Position numbers and translations under genes: made by a program. A DNA stretch of 64,000 nt from Capitulum mitella (lineage: Eukaryota; Arthropoda; Thecostraca; Pollicipedomorpha; Pollicipedidae). This document shows, in pieces, positions 54,870 to 64,000 of this stretch. The stretch is taken from assembly GCA_030062745.1 (NCBI GenBank), contig CP099842.1:29327307-29391306 (forward strand). Direction: 5' to 3'. Numbering within the stretch: the first letter of the stretch is position 1; the number at the start of each line of letters is the position of its first letter. The notes below the pieces were generated by a model. The model had not been told where the DNA came from, did not search any database, and was given only the letters and a program-made list of their open reading frames with translations.

Positions 54870-54899
54870 CCGTGCGTCCCGTGCTATCGGGACGCACGG
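54870..54899. promoter_or_regulatory. Perfect 12-bp hairpin upstream of protease 2
   Basis: CCGTGCGTCCCG, loop TGCTAT, CGGGACGCACGG; about 350 bp before the protease 2 ATG inside the GC-rich 5' region. It could be a structured 5' UTR element or a palindromic binding site; the function is not shown by the sequence. Confidence 0.5.
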
Positions 54900-55249
54900 T
54901 ACCCATAGACGTCCAGCAGAGCCTGCCGTCTCCGGGTCCGGCCCGGCAGGCGCGCGCCGCCTTCACGGTCAAGGTCGTCACGAGACCGTGCCGGGCGGCG
55001 GCCGGCCGGCCGGCGTGGTCCCAAGGGCCCGGCCTCCGCGCGCCGCACGCAGGCCGGCGCCCGCGGCCGCACACAGCGGATCGAGGCGGGTCGCGCCTGG
55101 GCACTGGGCTGGACTGGGTGGCCGCGAGCCCGGCCGGTTGCGTCACGCCGGCGGCGGCCCCCGACCGCGGACGACCCTCGCCTGGGTCTGGAGCAGGCGC
55201 CGCAGAGCTTCACTCGCGCTCGCGACCCCCGCCGGCCACCAGCGGCACC

Positions 55250-55307
55250 ATGGAGCGGACGCCGATCCTGCTGGCCTGCTGCGTCGGCCTGCTGGGACTC
55301 TGCGCAG
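55250..55307 (+). CDS. Protease 2, exon 1: signal peptide
   Basis: ATG in GGCACCATGG, a good initiation context, then a Leu/Cys-rich hydrophobic core ending LCAG. The donor GTGAGA follows in phase 1. Confidence 0.8.
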
Positions 55308-58300
55308 GTGAGAAGTCGCTCCGGCCTGCCTGGCAGCCAGGTAGACCGGGCAGACGTGGTTGACCTGACGCAGGGCGGGGGTCCGGCTGACCTGCGGTGG
55401 GCAGTGGACTTCTCCCCGCCATCAGTCTTAAGCCAGCAGGCTCAGTTGGCTAGCGCCAGGCCAGTGCTTCGAAGTCGCCTGGTATCTGTTGGTCTGACTG
55501 GTCGAGCATCAGACAGCCAGGACAGGTGTATTCTGCGTGTCTGACCTGATCTGACCAGGCCTCCAGCGGGCCTCGGCACATTCTGGCAAAGGGTGCGGAA
55601 AATAACTACGAAGGCTGTCGTAAACTGCTGCATCGTTTTTGCAAGTGAGATCAAGATTGTCTAGTTCCTCTCCAGGTCAGACGACTTGCAACGCTTTTTT
55701 GACGTCGCAGAACGCAGCGTGCTAGTTAAATAAAGCTAGATTATCCCTGTTTAAACAAACTAATAAAACGCTGTCTAAAATTCAAGGAAAATAGGTACAG
55801 CTGTCACACGTGTATACGAACAAACGGTTTACATACATCATATGCATAACCTTCGTATTTAAACCGACATCACGATACAGGTCGGAGTCGTGAATGGCTG
55901 GAATTCCTGGGGTTGGAAGGGTCTCGACCCCCAATTTTCAGTTCTACTGGAAAGAAATGGTCTGAATTTCGATTGGATTCCCCATACCTTTCCCCCAATA
56001 ATTCTCGGAAATCTCCAGCCATGAAATCGTTCATTCTGTCAATGCGTATGATGCTAAAAAGATCTTGGTGCCAGCCTGAACTGCAAATGCCTGCTCATCC
56101 GCCATCTTTTGGACGTGCATGGCAAGTGAATGATGGCAGTTTGATTCAGACTTTTCCAGCTGATAGTACAAACTCACTGAAATTTGATGGTGCTGCCGAT
56201 GAATAAAATTGGATTGTAGACAAACACCTGGCTGAAACCGAGCCTTAAGTCGTGCTCACAAACTGTGGGAAAGGATATGGATCAGGATGACCTGAAATGA
56301 ACTGCAGCGCCTGTGATTTAAGTAGTATAGATTGACGCTGAATGGTTAGTCTGGTTTTATCGAAACAGCAGCTTAAAAGCTTTTATACAGCAAGCTTGAC
56401 CGAAAACATGGCTGTTACGCTGGAAACATGGCAATGTTACACATGTAACACTGCCAGGAAACACAGTCATGTTTTTCTCTTTCCCGATACAGATGTTCAG
56501 AAGCAATTGGTCAGAATAAAACGAGACAGTGTATTGCTTGTTGGACGTTACTGCCTGTTATCTAAACAGGAGGGGCTTAAATTAAAAATGAACAGGAATG
56601 CAAGCATAATATCACGAAATCAAATGTTAGGAGGTGTAAAGGTGATTGACGTTCATGGCAGCTTACGGCGCCTTCATAGACCGCAGTTAGCATCCCCTTC
56701 AGTTTGATTCGTAACCTGACCCTAGGTGACTGGTCAAGGGGTACAACTGCATCCTCTTTAACTTTTGCCGGGCCAATTTTCTGAGGTTAGCCAAAAAAAA
56801 AACGAAAAGGCGCATAGATACGAAACGTGGCATAGCTTTTTCCACACCACGTTTACATCCTGTGTCAGTTTTTAAGCTTAGTATTACCTCAGGTTATTGG
56901 CCTAGGACAGGTCAAGTGAAGCCATGTCCCAAAATGCTAAGATTTTGTGAAATGCGTGGATTGACATGAAGATTCGCATATTGATGAAATATTACAAACG
57001 GAGCCATTTTGTTATCTTCAATTTCTTCGAAAATTTCAGTTTACTTACCTTAGGTTAGCTGAATTTTCGGTTCTTTTCGCGTTCGCTGTCTAGATTTTGG
57101 GACAGGTTCGGCGGTTTTCAAGCTTGGATACACACCCTGATGCTTCTCACGTCATGGCGCATGCAATTGTACCCCTTGATCAGTTACCTGGGGGCAGGTA
57201 ACGTGTCACAACGAGCATTTGCATTTGATAAGAGCTTATTTTTCAGGCGTGACCCAATCCCATTTGACCCAGGCTAACCTGATTTGGCCTTTTGAAATCT
57301 TATCCCTCGCCCGTGTAGGGGGAGGGGGTTTGATACATTCCCCGTAAGGTTTTCCGAGGGTTAATTCCGAACGGTTTGCTTCATCCATCTGAAACTTAGT
57401 GTACCTTCTGAGGCATCCTTTTCGCATTTTTTGACTATTTTTTTTCTTCTATGTTGCCATGGTAACGAGCTATAATGCCATAATGGGAACCATATCAGCC
57501 GCTATCGCGCGCCGACGCGGCCGTTTTACAATGGTTTCGGTTTTATGACACTGTAAGACGGCTGGAGTGCACAAATACAATATGATTTATACCAGTCGAC
57601 TTTAAATTATATGCCGTATAAACCTATAAATAGATTTAATAGTGCTATGCTCACTACTGGGATTATCGGGGATGTAAACTTAGGTTACGGCGGGAAACAC
57701 GTTACTTTTTATCTTTGGGAACACGATAGAAATAGGTATCGCAAAACAACCTATACATTCGGATTACTTGAGGTGTAAGGAGTTGAATGATATGATTTCG
57801 ATACAATTTATATCTTATTTTATCAAAAGAGGGCGCGCAATCCAGCGAACGCCTGACTTCTGCTCCGACGGGCGGAGCGACGTCGTCCGCGGAGTGATGG
57901 GTCTACAGTACTACGGAATGCCTAAAATTAGATTTTGTGTTGGATTCCAATTTGCAAAACGCTTTTTAATCCGGAATCATTCTAGGTCATGGACTTTAGA
58001 TAACCCGGGATGACCTAAGATGATCTTAATATGTTATTCAACAATAGTGCTTGTTAACTGAGATGTCACATTTGACTTCAGCATCTATTATTATCTACAA
58101 AAATGCTTTTGCAGCTCCGAGAACGCAATTAAGCTGACGACCCCACATGGCAAAGATTGACTTGTATTGGACTCCATGGGTAAAATACAATTACGTGGTG
58201 TACAGGTTGACTCATAACTGACTGACGAACACTATAACATCCGTTTCATTTCATCGTTATTTCTTCTTTGCCGATCATTTGTGCTTGAATTAAAAAAAGT

Positions 58301-61300
58301 ACCACTTTCTGCCAATTTTTAACCTTTGACCCGATCTGGAAGGTCATCTGTTGACCTGAGACCTTAAAAAGAGATACCAGCCGCAAGATCTCGTCACGCG
58401 CAATACGCTGGCTTTTGTACGACTCTAGGACGCATGGCGTGGAGATGGTCGGGGAGGGTCGTACCACCCCCTCCCCTTCCCTATACGTTCGCGTTATGCA
58501 GAAGGCCCTATACGGGCGAGGGTTATGCTTGCTTTCAATACGAACACAATTTTTGTGTCCATAAATGGTCCGTATTATACCCATGCCTTCCTTCTATACG
58601 GTTTGTACTGCCCCAATCCTGTTATTTTTGGTCGCCAAAATAGAAACCCTTGGCGCCACGGAAATAACTTCCCACCAAATATTACGCTTTGGTATTGCAG
58701 CCGTGCCCTCCAGCCGATATATGAATGACTTCCGGGAAAAATGTTTTGGGACACGGGTTTCATGATGTAGAAGGGATATGATATGATCCGAAGTTATGGA
58801 GTTTCATGCTGTACCGTGCCAGATTAATGATAATGTGGCACATGATACGACAGTTACGACATGATACGACGATACCAAAAACAACCGACGTGCAGACGTC
58901 AATACCTTGACGTAGGTTTACCTTGTTTGACTTTCGTACCATAGTTGCAGACTTCATACGCGTGTCAGGCACATTTGCGGCGTATTCCATCCAACACACA
59001 TATTGACACATTCCGAAAAAACGAGACAAAAAATGGCGATTTTTCGTTCCCATTTTCCGCTTTCCTTGAAAGGGCCAAATTTTGCTTCGGTGGCCCTTTT
59101 CCCGCCCCACAAAGCAGTTTTTTACTGTTCAACCCCTTTTGATCCACATAGAAGCCTTGCTTGTAAACGTTCCTTGCCAAAAGTGTGAACAAATTAATTT
59201 GACGAAGGATGACTTCTGGTGACCATAATATTGCCCTGCCTGAAAAACTTTAGATTTTTTTCTGTGTTCATTAAGGGCTTTCCAACAGTATTTTTACTTT
59301 TTCTGCGGGACTCCTATTTCGCGAGATCTTGAGAGAGGGTTCTCATGACCCCCCCCCCCCCTACCGGCCCGGTGAACGTTGATCCGGAGACCGGCCCGGG
59401 AAGGCTTAATAACTTCCTGTAAAACCTGAACTCTTTTACATTGCAATTATATCCCTCAGTCTCATGAAGTGACATTCCGCTGAATCCTAACACGCCTAAT
59501 CATTACCAAATCATTTATCGCATATACGGAAAATCATGACGAGCACTCTGTTACAACATTGGGTATCTTGCAGTAAGCACGTTGCAGCGATTGACGTGAT
59601 CTGGCTGCAATGCTAGTAGATCTTCCCAATTAAGGTGCCCAGCCCTTTCAGCAACACGGCATGGTTTCATCGGAGCGGATTTCTCATTGTTCGCGATCAC
59701 CGTTTTGCTCAATGTGTGGCGTGCCTGCGTGACTGCTGTAGATTTTCTCATGTTTCCTAGGATTGCTATCAGCGGATATACGATTCATAAGTATGTGAAG
59801 TGCTTTTGACATGTATGACACTTTTCCGTATCGGATACGATAGGACGCAGAAAATAAAACTTAATCTGGTACCGATGGCAAAATCGCTACTTTCGATACA
59901 TAATGCATGATTATTACTGGATGCGTTGGAAAAGAAATGGTAGGCTTTAAACCCATCTAGATCAGTACAATAAGCTGACCGTACATTAGATATTCATACT
60001 ATTTGCGACGACTGTTATGCGTTAGACATGGATGTCGGATACATGAGTCAGGTAGTTTATATCTGGTATTGTGATGTGTCATGAAACTCTGCATGTATCG
60101 TGGCAATTTGGTGACATAATGTAAGAGAATTGGTAGATCCGTTTTTATGTTTGGGGTCACGCTGCGTCATCAGTTCCAGCCGTAAGTTCACAATATGTTT
60201 TGCCGGCTTTGCAGGCTTTACTTGCATGACCATCAAGCCATAACAGGCCAGTGGTATGCAAAGCATCTGGGCAAAGCTGTTCGACAGTGTGGAAACCCTA
60301 CCAAGCACCATACCTGAAGCAATATTTATTCCCTGCTACAACTGCATGCCTGTGACGACTTCAGTTAAACCAACCGAATGCTGGGACGATATCATGCACT
60401 TCGGGTGACTCACAGGGCACAACGCCAAACCTCGTGACTATGATCCGATTTCTTGGTACGAACACGAATATTTTGCATTTTAGTTTTGATAATTAGCGCA
60501 GTCAAAGCTTAGCCGGCACCGCCTGGCGAGTTTTTGAACCCGCGACCCGCCCGGGAGTGTCAAAAAGGGCACCCTTGTTATCTCGGGATCTTACCGTAAG
60601 ATCTGAACCGGCCTACCACCAATCGATAGCCCTGAGTCTTGCGACTCAGAAAATGCTATGCTATCCCTGGTCACGTGACTGATGACGCCACAGGCTCCGT
60701 AAAACGCATAACACGACGTCGGAAAAACTGAGACTGGTTCGTACATCACATCATCGGCAATATTGGTCTCAGAGATTTCAGCTGGGTATTGAAGGCAAGA
60801 CCAAAGTCTTCCGCATAAGGAGCTTGCCAAAGCGAAAAATGTCGTATCAAAGGCAATCAAGGTCAGGTGAAATATTAGTCTTACCTTAAACGCCAAAGAT
60901 CGATATGTATTCGCAGCCGTTTTGGTCCATGTGACAAAAATGACGGAAGTGAAACCTTCTGATGATCTGTTTCGCACTCCCTACTTTTCATCTAGCGAAG
61001 GTCAATCTAGGCCAGATCAGGTAAGGTTGCATTGCTCTTTCTGATAAAGAGCAATAATTACTCGCTGGGATTCTCAACCGCGTCAAGCACGGGACTGAAA
61101 TGGCATCTCGTGATGATTAAATTCGCTCTGTCTGCTCTTCATCGGATCAAGGTCAAGCCAGGTCAGGACAGATAGTTTCTGACTAGGAACAATAATTGCT
61201 CTCTGCTACTACTGCACAGTCGTCCACAAACAATGTCGTATTTCATTTCGTTTCGACATCTACCTATGACGTGACCTGACCTGACCTCTCGTTGCATTTG

Positions 61301-63570
61301 GTGAACCTTGCTTAGAGGCGCATAAAGATTTGCCTGTCTGGCTTGAACGATGGGGTAGGTCAGCGGCAACCATTTCTTTCTCTTACAATGCAAATCAGTG
61401 CATTTGCCGTCATGCACGTGGCCAAGCTTCTGAGCACCGTGTCCTGTGTAAATCCAAGCAATCCGTGCATTATATTTGCGAATCCTATCAAAAAGGAGGC
61501 ATGTTCGCGCCATCGCCCGGGAATGTGAAAACATGCATGCAAGGGTTCACTTCTGACTTCATATCTTCATGCCTTGACCAGCCATGGAAATGGTTTTGAT
61601 GTGAAAATATGTGAAAGTGACTGATGAACGGGCAATAAACGTTTGGTTGGGTTGGCTCCAACGGTTCAGGAGTTATTCACGAAAAACCAAGGGGGATGAC
61701 TTGCCTGACTCCCCGCAAGCGGTGCCAGGCTAATACCAAACCCGGAAAACTGCAAAACGTGAAAGTTATTTCTTTGCTTTTGGTGCAGACTTTTCATCCA
61801 TTTCATTCTAGACTTTTCTAAAGGCCTAAACTTGTTCGCTATATAGGTCTTCCACATTAGTAGCCCTGACCTGCGGCAATTTACAGCCTTTTACAGTCTC
61901 GGCTTATTCACTTCTTGAAGCCGCCTGTCTTTGTGTATCGAGTACATCTCATTCTCATTATGGACTACCGCTAAACGTACACGGTGGAACTTATTCAGAA
62001 CAGGGACAAACGCCGTTTTTAGCAGTTTGTTTTCACGTATCGCCGGTGTTAATCTTAAGGTTTCTTCTTTATGGGAACTTTGCAGTTCCCGCATTCGCCA
62101 GCCCTGTCTCTGCCACCCTACACTGGCATAGATGGCACCTGCTGAGAGTCAGGACCTTGCTAAGCGCAAAGGGAAATCAAAGAGATCTACAGGAGCCGTT
62201 AACGGACGAAACACGGCTTTGAACCTACTCCGAAGTGGATTATCTCACGATACGCTTTTGGGTAGCTTTTGGCAATTCAGCTTCCTGCATGTTCCAGTAG
62301 CATCATCGATTTCCACAAATTCTTTCAAAACCACCATATTCGCCTCGAATTTAACGTATCCACCTGGCAATGCGTATGCCGTCCGGCACTGAAATGTTTT
62401 AACCTGGCATGGCAGCTATTGATAGTGCCTTCTGCGGGACGTGCGTCCGTGACTCGCGAGTTATTTCTGCCGCTCCGTTGGAGCGTATCACCACACGATG
62501 TGAATGGTGACGCAGTGCACGTGCTGCCCTCTAGGTCAGGCGAGGATCCAGACGGCGCCAGACGACGACCCGCTGAAGTGCTACACTGCCGACGGAATTG
62601 TCGGCGACTGCCGACCGTGGCGCTACTGTCGCGTCGTCCGTCAGGAGTACCCGAAAAAGAAGCCCACCATCTGCCTGTACCGGCCCAAGAACCCGATCGT
62701 GTGCTGTCCGCGCAGTAAGTCTGCGTTTCCTCTACGATGTTGTTTTCTCTTTTTTTGTCTTTCTTCTTCTCTTAGTTTCAACTCAGTTTGTCTCGGTGCT
62801 GCGCGAACGTCAGTTCCATATGCATGTCACGGCCTTATGGCAATTCACATGTGCATATCAGCGTCCGAGTGGATCTTGTCCGAAAAGCTAAGGTTAATGA
62901 TGAAATGGCTTTGGGCGCTTTCTGAGGTACTCCGGAATCTGTCAGTATTTTGGAAGTTTTACATCCGATCCATGAAGGTTACTTAAACTGAAGTAGCTGA
63001 AGACCAGTTTTCACGTCGGCCACCGGAAAAGACTCTTCTGCCTCCCCAAAAGCCTGGCCCTAGTCTCGGAACGTCATTGCGTTGCCTGTGATGCACACAG
63101 GCATGTCCGCACAGTGCCGTCAGTTCTGGAGCGGTTGCATCTGCGGCTACCGACCGCAGAACTAGGCGTTGGAGTGGTGCGGCGAGGGGCGCGATGCTTC
63201 TGCAAGCAGGTAACGAGCGCACCGTTTTCAGAGTCGCAAGGGCAGTTTATCATCCCGTCCAGGCCAGCGGCCCAGCCGAACCGGAGGCGTCCCGTGACGC
63301 CGCGGCCCCAGGCCGGGCCCAGGCCGACGCGGCCGGCCCCGCGCCCCCAGGGCCAATTCGTCCTGGACGGAGGGCCGAACAGGGCCGGCCTGGCGGCGGT
63401 GACTGCTGCGCCGCGGCCGCGGCCACAGGCCAGGCCCCAGCCGAGGCCCCAGCCGAGGCCCCAGGCCAGGCCCCAGGCCAGGCCCCAGGCGAGGCCGCAG
63501 CGTCCGACCTCGCCCGACTCTGGCCCCAGTAGTCAGCGGCTGCAGCAACGGGGGTACATCGGACACAAAG
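55250..63570 (+). CDS. CLIP-domain serine protease 2, first three exons (partial at window end)
   Basis: Paralogue-like neighbour of protease 1 on the same strand. Exons: 55250-55307, 62535-62714, 63232-63570, with donors GTGAGA, GTAAGT and GTACGC; every junction is phase 1, the same phases as exons 1-3 of protease 1. Signal peptide MERTPILLACCVGLLGLCAG. CLIP domain LKCYTADGIVGDC, RPWRYCRVVRQEYPKKKPTIC, then IVCCPR, with Cys spacing 9-5-14-9-0. Exon 3 is a 113-residue Pro/Arg/Gln linker with PQARPQ repeats, replacing the Gly/Ser linker of protease 1. The chain is open at exon 3 (YIGHK, phase 1); catalytic exons must lie downstream, and none is visible in 63571-64000. That the full product is a protease is inferred from the domain order and the neighbouring gene. 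Confidence 0.85.
55308..56705. other. Intron 1 of protease 2, first part, no gene
   Basis: No gene or element recognised; short frames without similarity only. Confidence 0.35.
56711..57202. mobile_element. Non-autonomous element E, 492 bp
   Basis: A 42-bp inverted end with about six mismatches: GTAACCTGACCCTAGGTGAC..AAGGGGTACAACTGCAT against its partner ending at 57202. The interior has AGGTCA/TGACCT words and resembles the inner part of family C (CGGGCCAATTTTCTGAGGTTAG region). No coding capacity. Confidence 0.75.
57304..58522. mobile_element. Family C-like element F, 1.22 kb, TTAT target duplication
   Basis: Inverted ends CCCTCGCCCGTGTAGGG and CCCTATACGGGCGAGGG (one mismatch in 17) flanked by direct TTAT at 57300-57303 and 58523-58526. 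Same size class, G/C hairpin ends and TGACC words as families A and C. The left interior (GAAACTTAGTGTACCTTCTG) aligns with family C near 28420. Confidence 0.84.
58527..60508. other. Intron 1 of protease 2, with a transposon end fragment
   Basis: A C-tract, hairpin-rich segment at about 59340-59409 ending GGCCCGGGAAGGCTTAA looks like the right end of another TTAA-type element. Its left partner was not found, so it is a fragment or too diverged. No gene seen. Confidence 0.45.
60509..61733. mobile_element. Non-autonomous element D, 1.23 kb
   Basis: Ends TTAGCCGGCACCGCCTGGCGAG and CCGCAAGCGGTGCCAGGCTAA are inverted with a few changes. Contains repeated AGGTCAGG/TGACCTGACC words (near 60860, 61000, 61150 and 61273). 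Same length class as families A, C and F. Direct target duplication not resolved. Confidence 0.72.
61734..62530. other. Intron 1 of protease 2, last part, no gene
   Basis: Nothing recognised before the CLIP exon acceptor. Confidence 0.35.
62535..62714 (+). CDS. Protease 2, exon 2: CLIP domain
   Basis: Acceptor CCCTCTAG. Six Cys in CLIP spacing; ends CCPR in phase 1 before GTAAGT. Flanking linker residues GQARIQTAPDDDPL precede the first Cys. Confidence 0.88.
63232..63570 (+). CDS. Protease 2, exon 3: Pro/Arg/Gln linker
   Basis: Acceptor CCGTTTTCAG. Reads SQGQFIIPSRPAAQP, then RPQGQFVLDGGPNRAG, then PQARPQ/PQPRPQ repeats at about 63420-63505, ending QRLQQRGYIGHK. Very high GC; likely disordered. 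The hexamer repeats are prone to length change. Confidence 0.82.
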
Positions 63571-64000
63571 GTACGCAGGAATCGGCCCCGTCGATACTGA
63601 CAGCACTTGGTGCTTTTGGTTGGGCCCACATGACTAGGCATCGCCGCGGTGCTGGGGATGAATAACGATGTCGTGCAGCTGTCTCGCACGTAGGAGTGGA
63701 CTTGGTCCGCTTTTAGACACATTTTTTAAAATCGTTTTGCCGTTCTGTATGGGCGGATCATAAATGTCGGGTTTAGGGATGCAGGGGTATCTTTGAATCT
63801 ATCTTCTTCTATCTTCATTGAAGATAGCACTTCACTTCAGGCGCGCGTTGCGATATGGCATTGTGATGAATTATGGTATAATCCATTCATGGCAGAAAGC
63901 TTCACGACATTACGCCGTTGCATTTAAATAATGGAATTTAAGTGGTACCAGAATCCCATTCCGTCCCCTGTTTATCATCGCATAATACTGAAGCTGATGT
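63571..64000. other. Start of intron 3 of protease 2
   Basis: No further exon is visible up to the window edge; a short direct repeat of ATCTTCTTCTATCTTCA-type words occurs near 63797-63825. Confidence 0.4.

Noticed and set aside
63228..63722. Minus-strand frames over the Pro/Arg linker exon
   Set aside because: GC-rich codon bias leaves the complementary strand without stops; no start context, motifs or splice logic.

Overview
The window is eukaryotic nuclear DNA. Genes are split by GT..AG introns, exons are separated by long non-coding sequence, and non-coding DNA is rich in short transposons and (TA)n tracts. Two CLIP-domain serine protease genes point to an arthropod. GC-rich exons in AT-richer introns, together with the protease type, make a crustacean my best guess; the species cannot be fixed from the sequence alone.

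Layout, left to right. (1) 1.2-5.4 kb, + strand: an eight-exon gene for GPI mannosyltransferase 3 (PIGB), with a one-base frame slip in the last exon and a ~41-bp minisatellite starting at its stop codon. (2) 9.0-9.7 kb, +: a single-exon p24/TMED cargo receptor. (3) 10.9-16.6 kb, +: a Cys-loop ligand-gated ion channel gene whose Cys-loop codons are split by a 4.35-kb DNA transposon with ~0.5-kb terminal inverted repeats and a 9-bp target duplication. The channel also has an in-frame TAG at the first membrane helix and a frame change before the fourth. The transposon's own transposase (- strand) is decayed. (4) 21.1-46.0 kb, +: a nine-exon CLIP-domain serine protease with signal peptide, CLIP domain, 354-residue Gly/Ser linker and a complete trypsin-like catalytic domain. 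(5) 55.3-63.6 kb, +: the first three exons of a second CLIP-protease gene with the same exon phases but a Pro/Arg/Gln linker; its catalytic exons lie beyond the window.

The 13.7-kb first intron of protease 1 and the 7.2-kb first intron of protease 2 are packed with ~1.2-kb non-coding elements. They target TTAA-like sites, have hairpins inside their inverted ends, and carry clusters of TGACCT/AGGTCA (nuclear-receptor half-site) motifs. One is nested inside another. Other repeats include hAT-type MITEs with 8-bp target duplications, a long-arm foldback element and a degenerate ~100-bp satellite.

Functionally, PIGB and the p24 protein both belong to the early secretory pathway (GPI assembly and ER-Golgi traffic), but nothing shows co-regulation. 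The two CLIP proteases form a local tandem family that, by family precedent, would act in extracellular clotting, melanisation or Toll cascades. Exon borders are hand-called from reading frame, GT/AG and protein-family fit; splice phases are internally consistent across both protease genes and most of PIGB.
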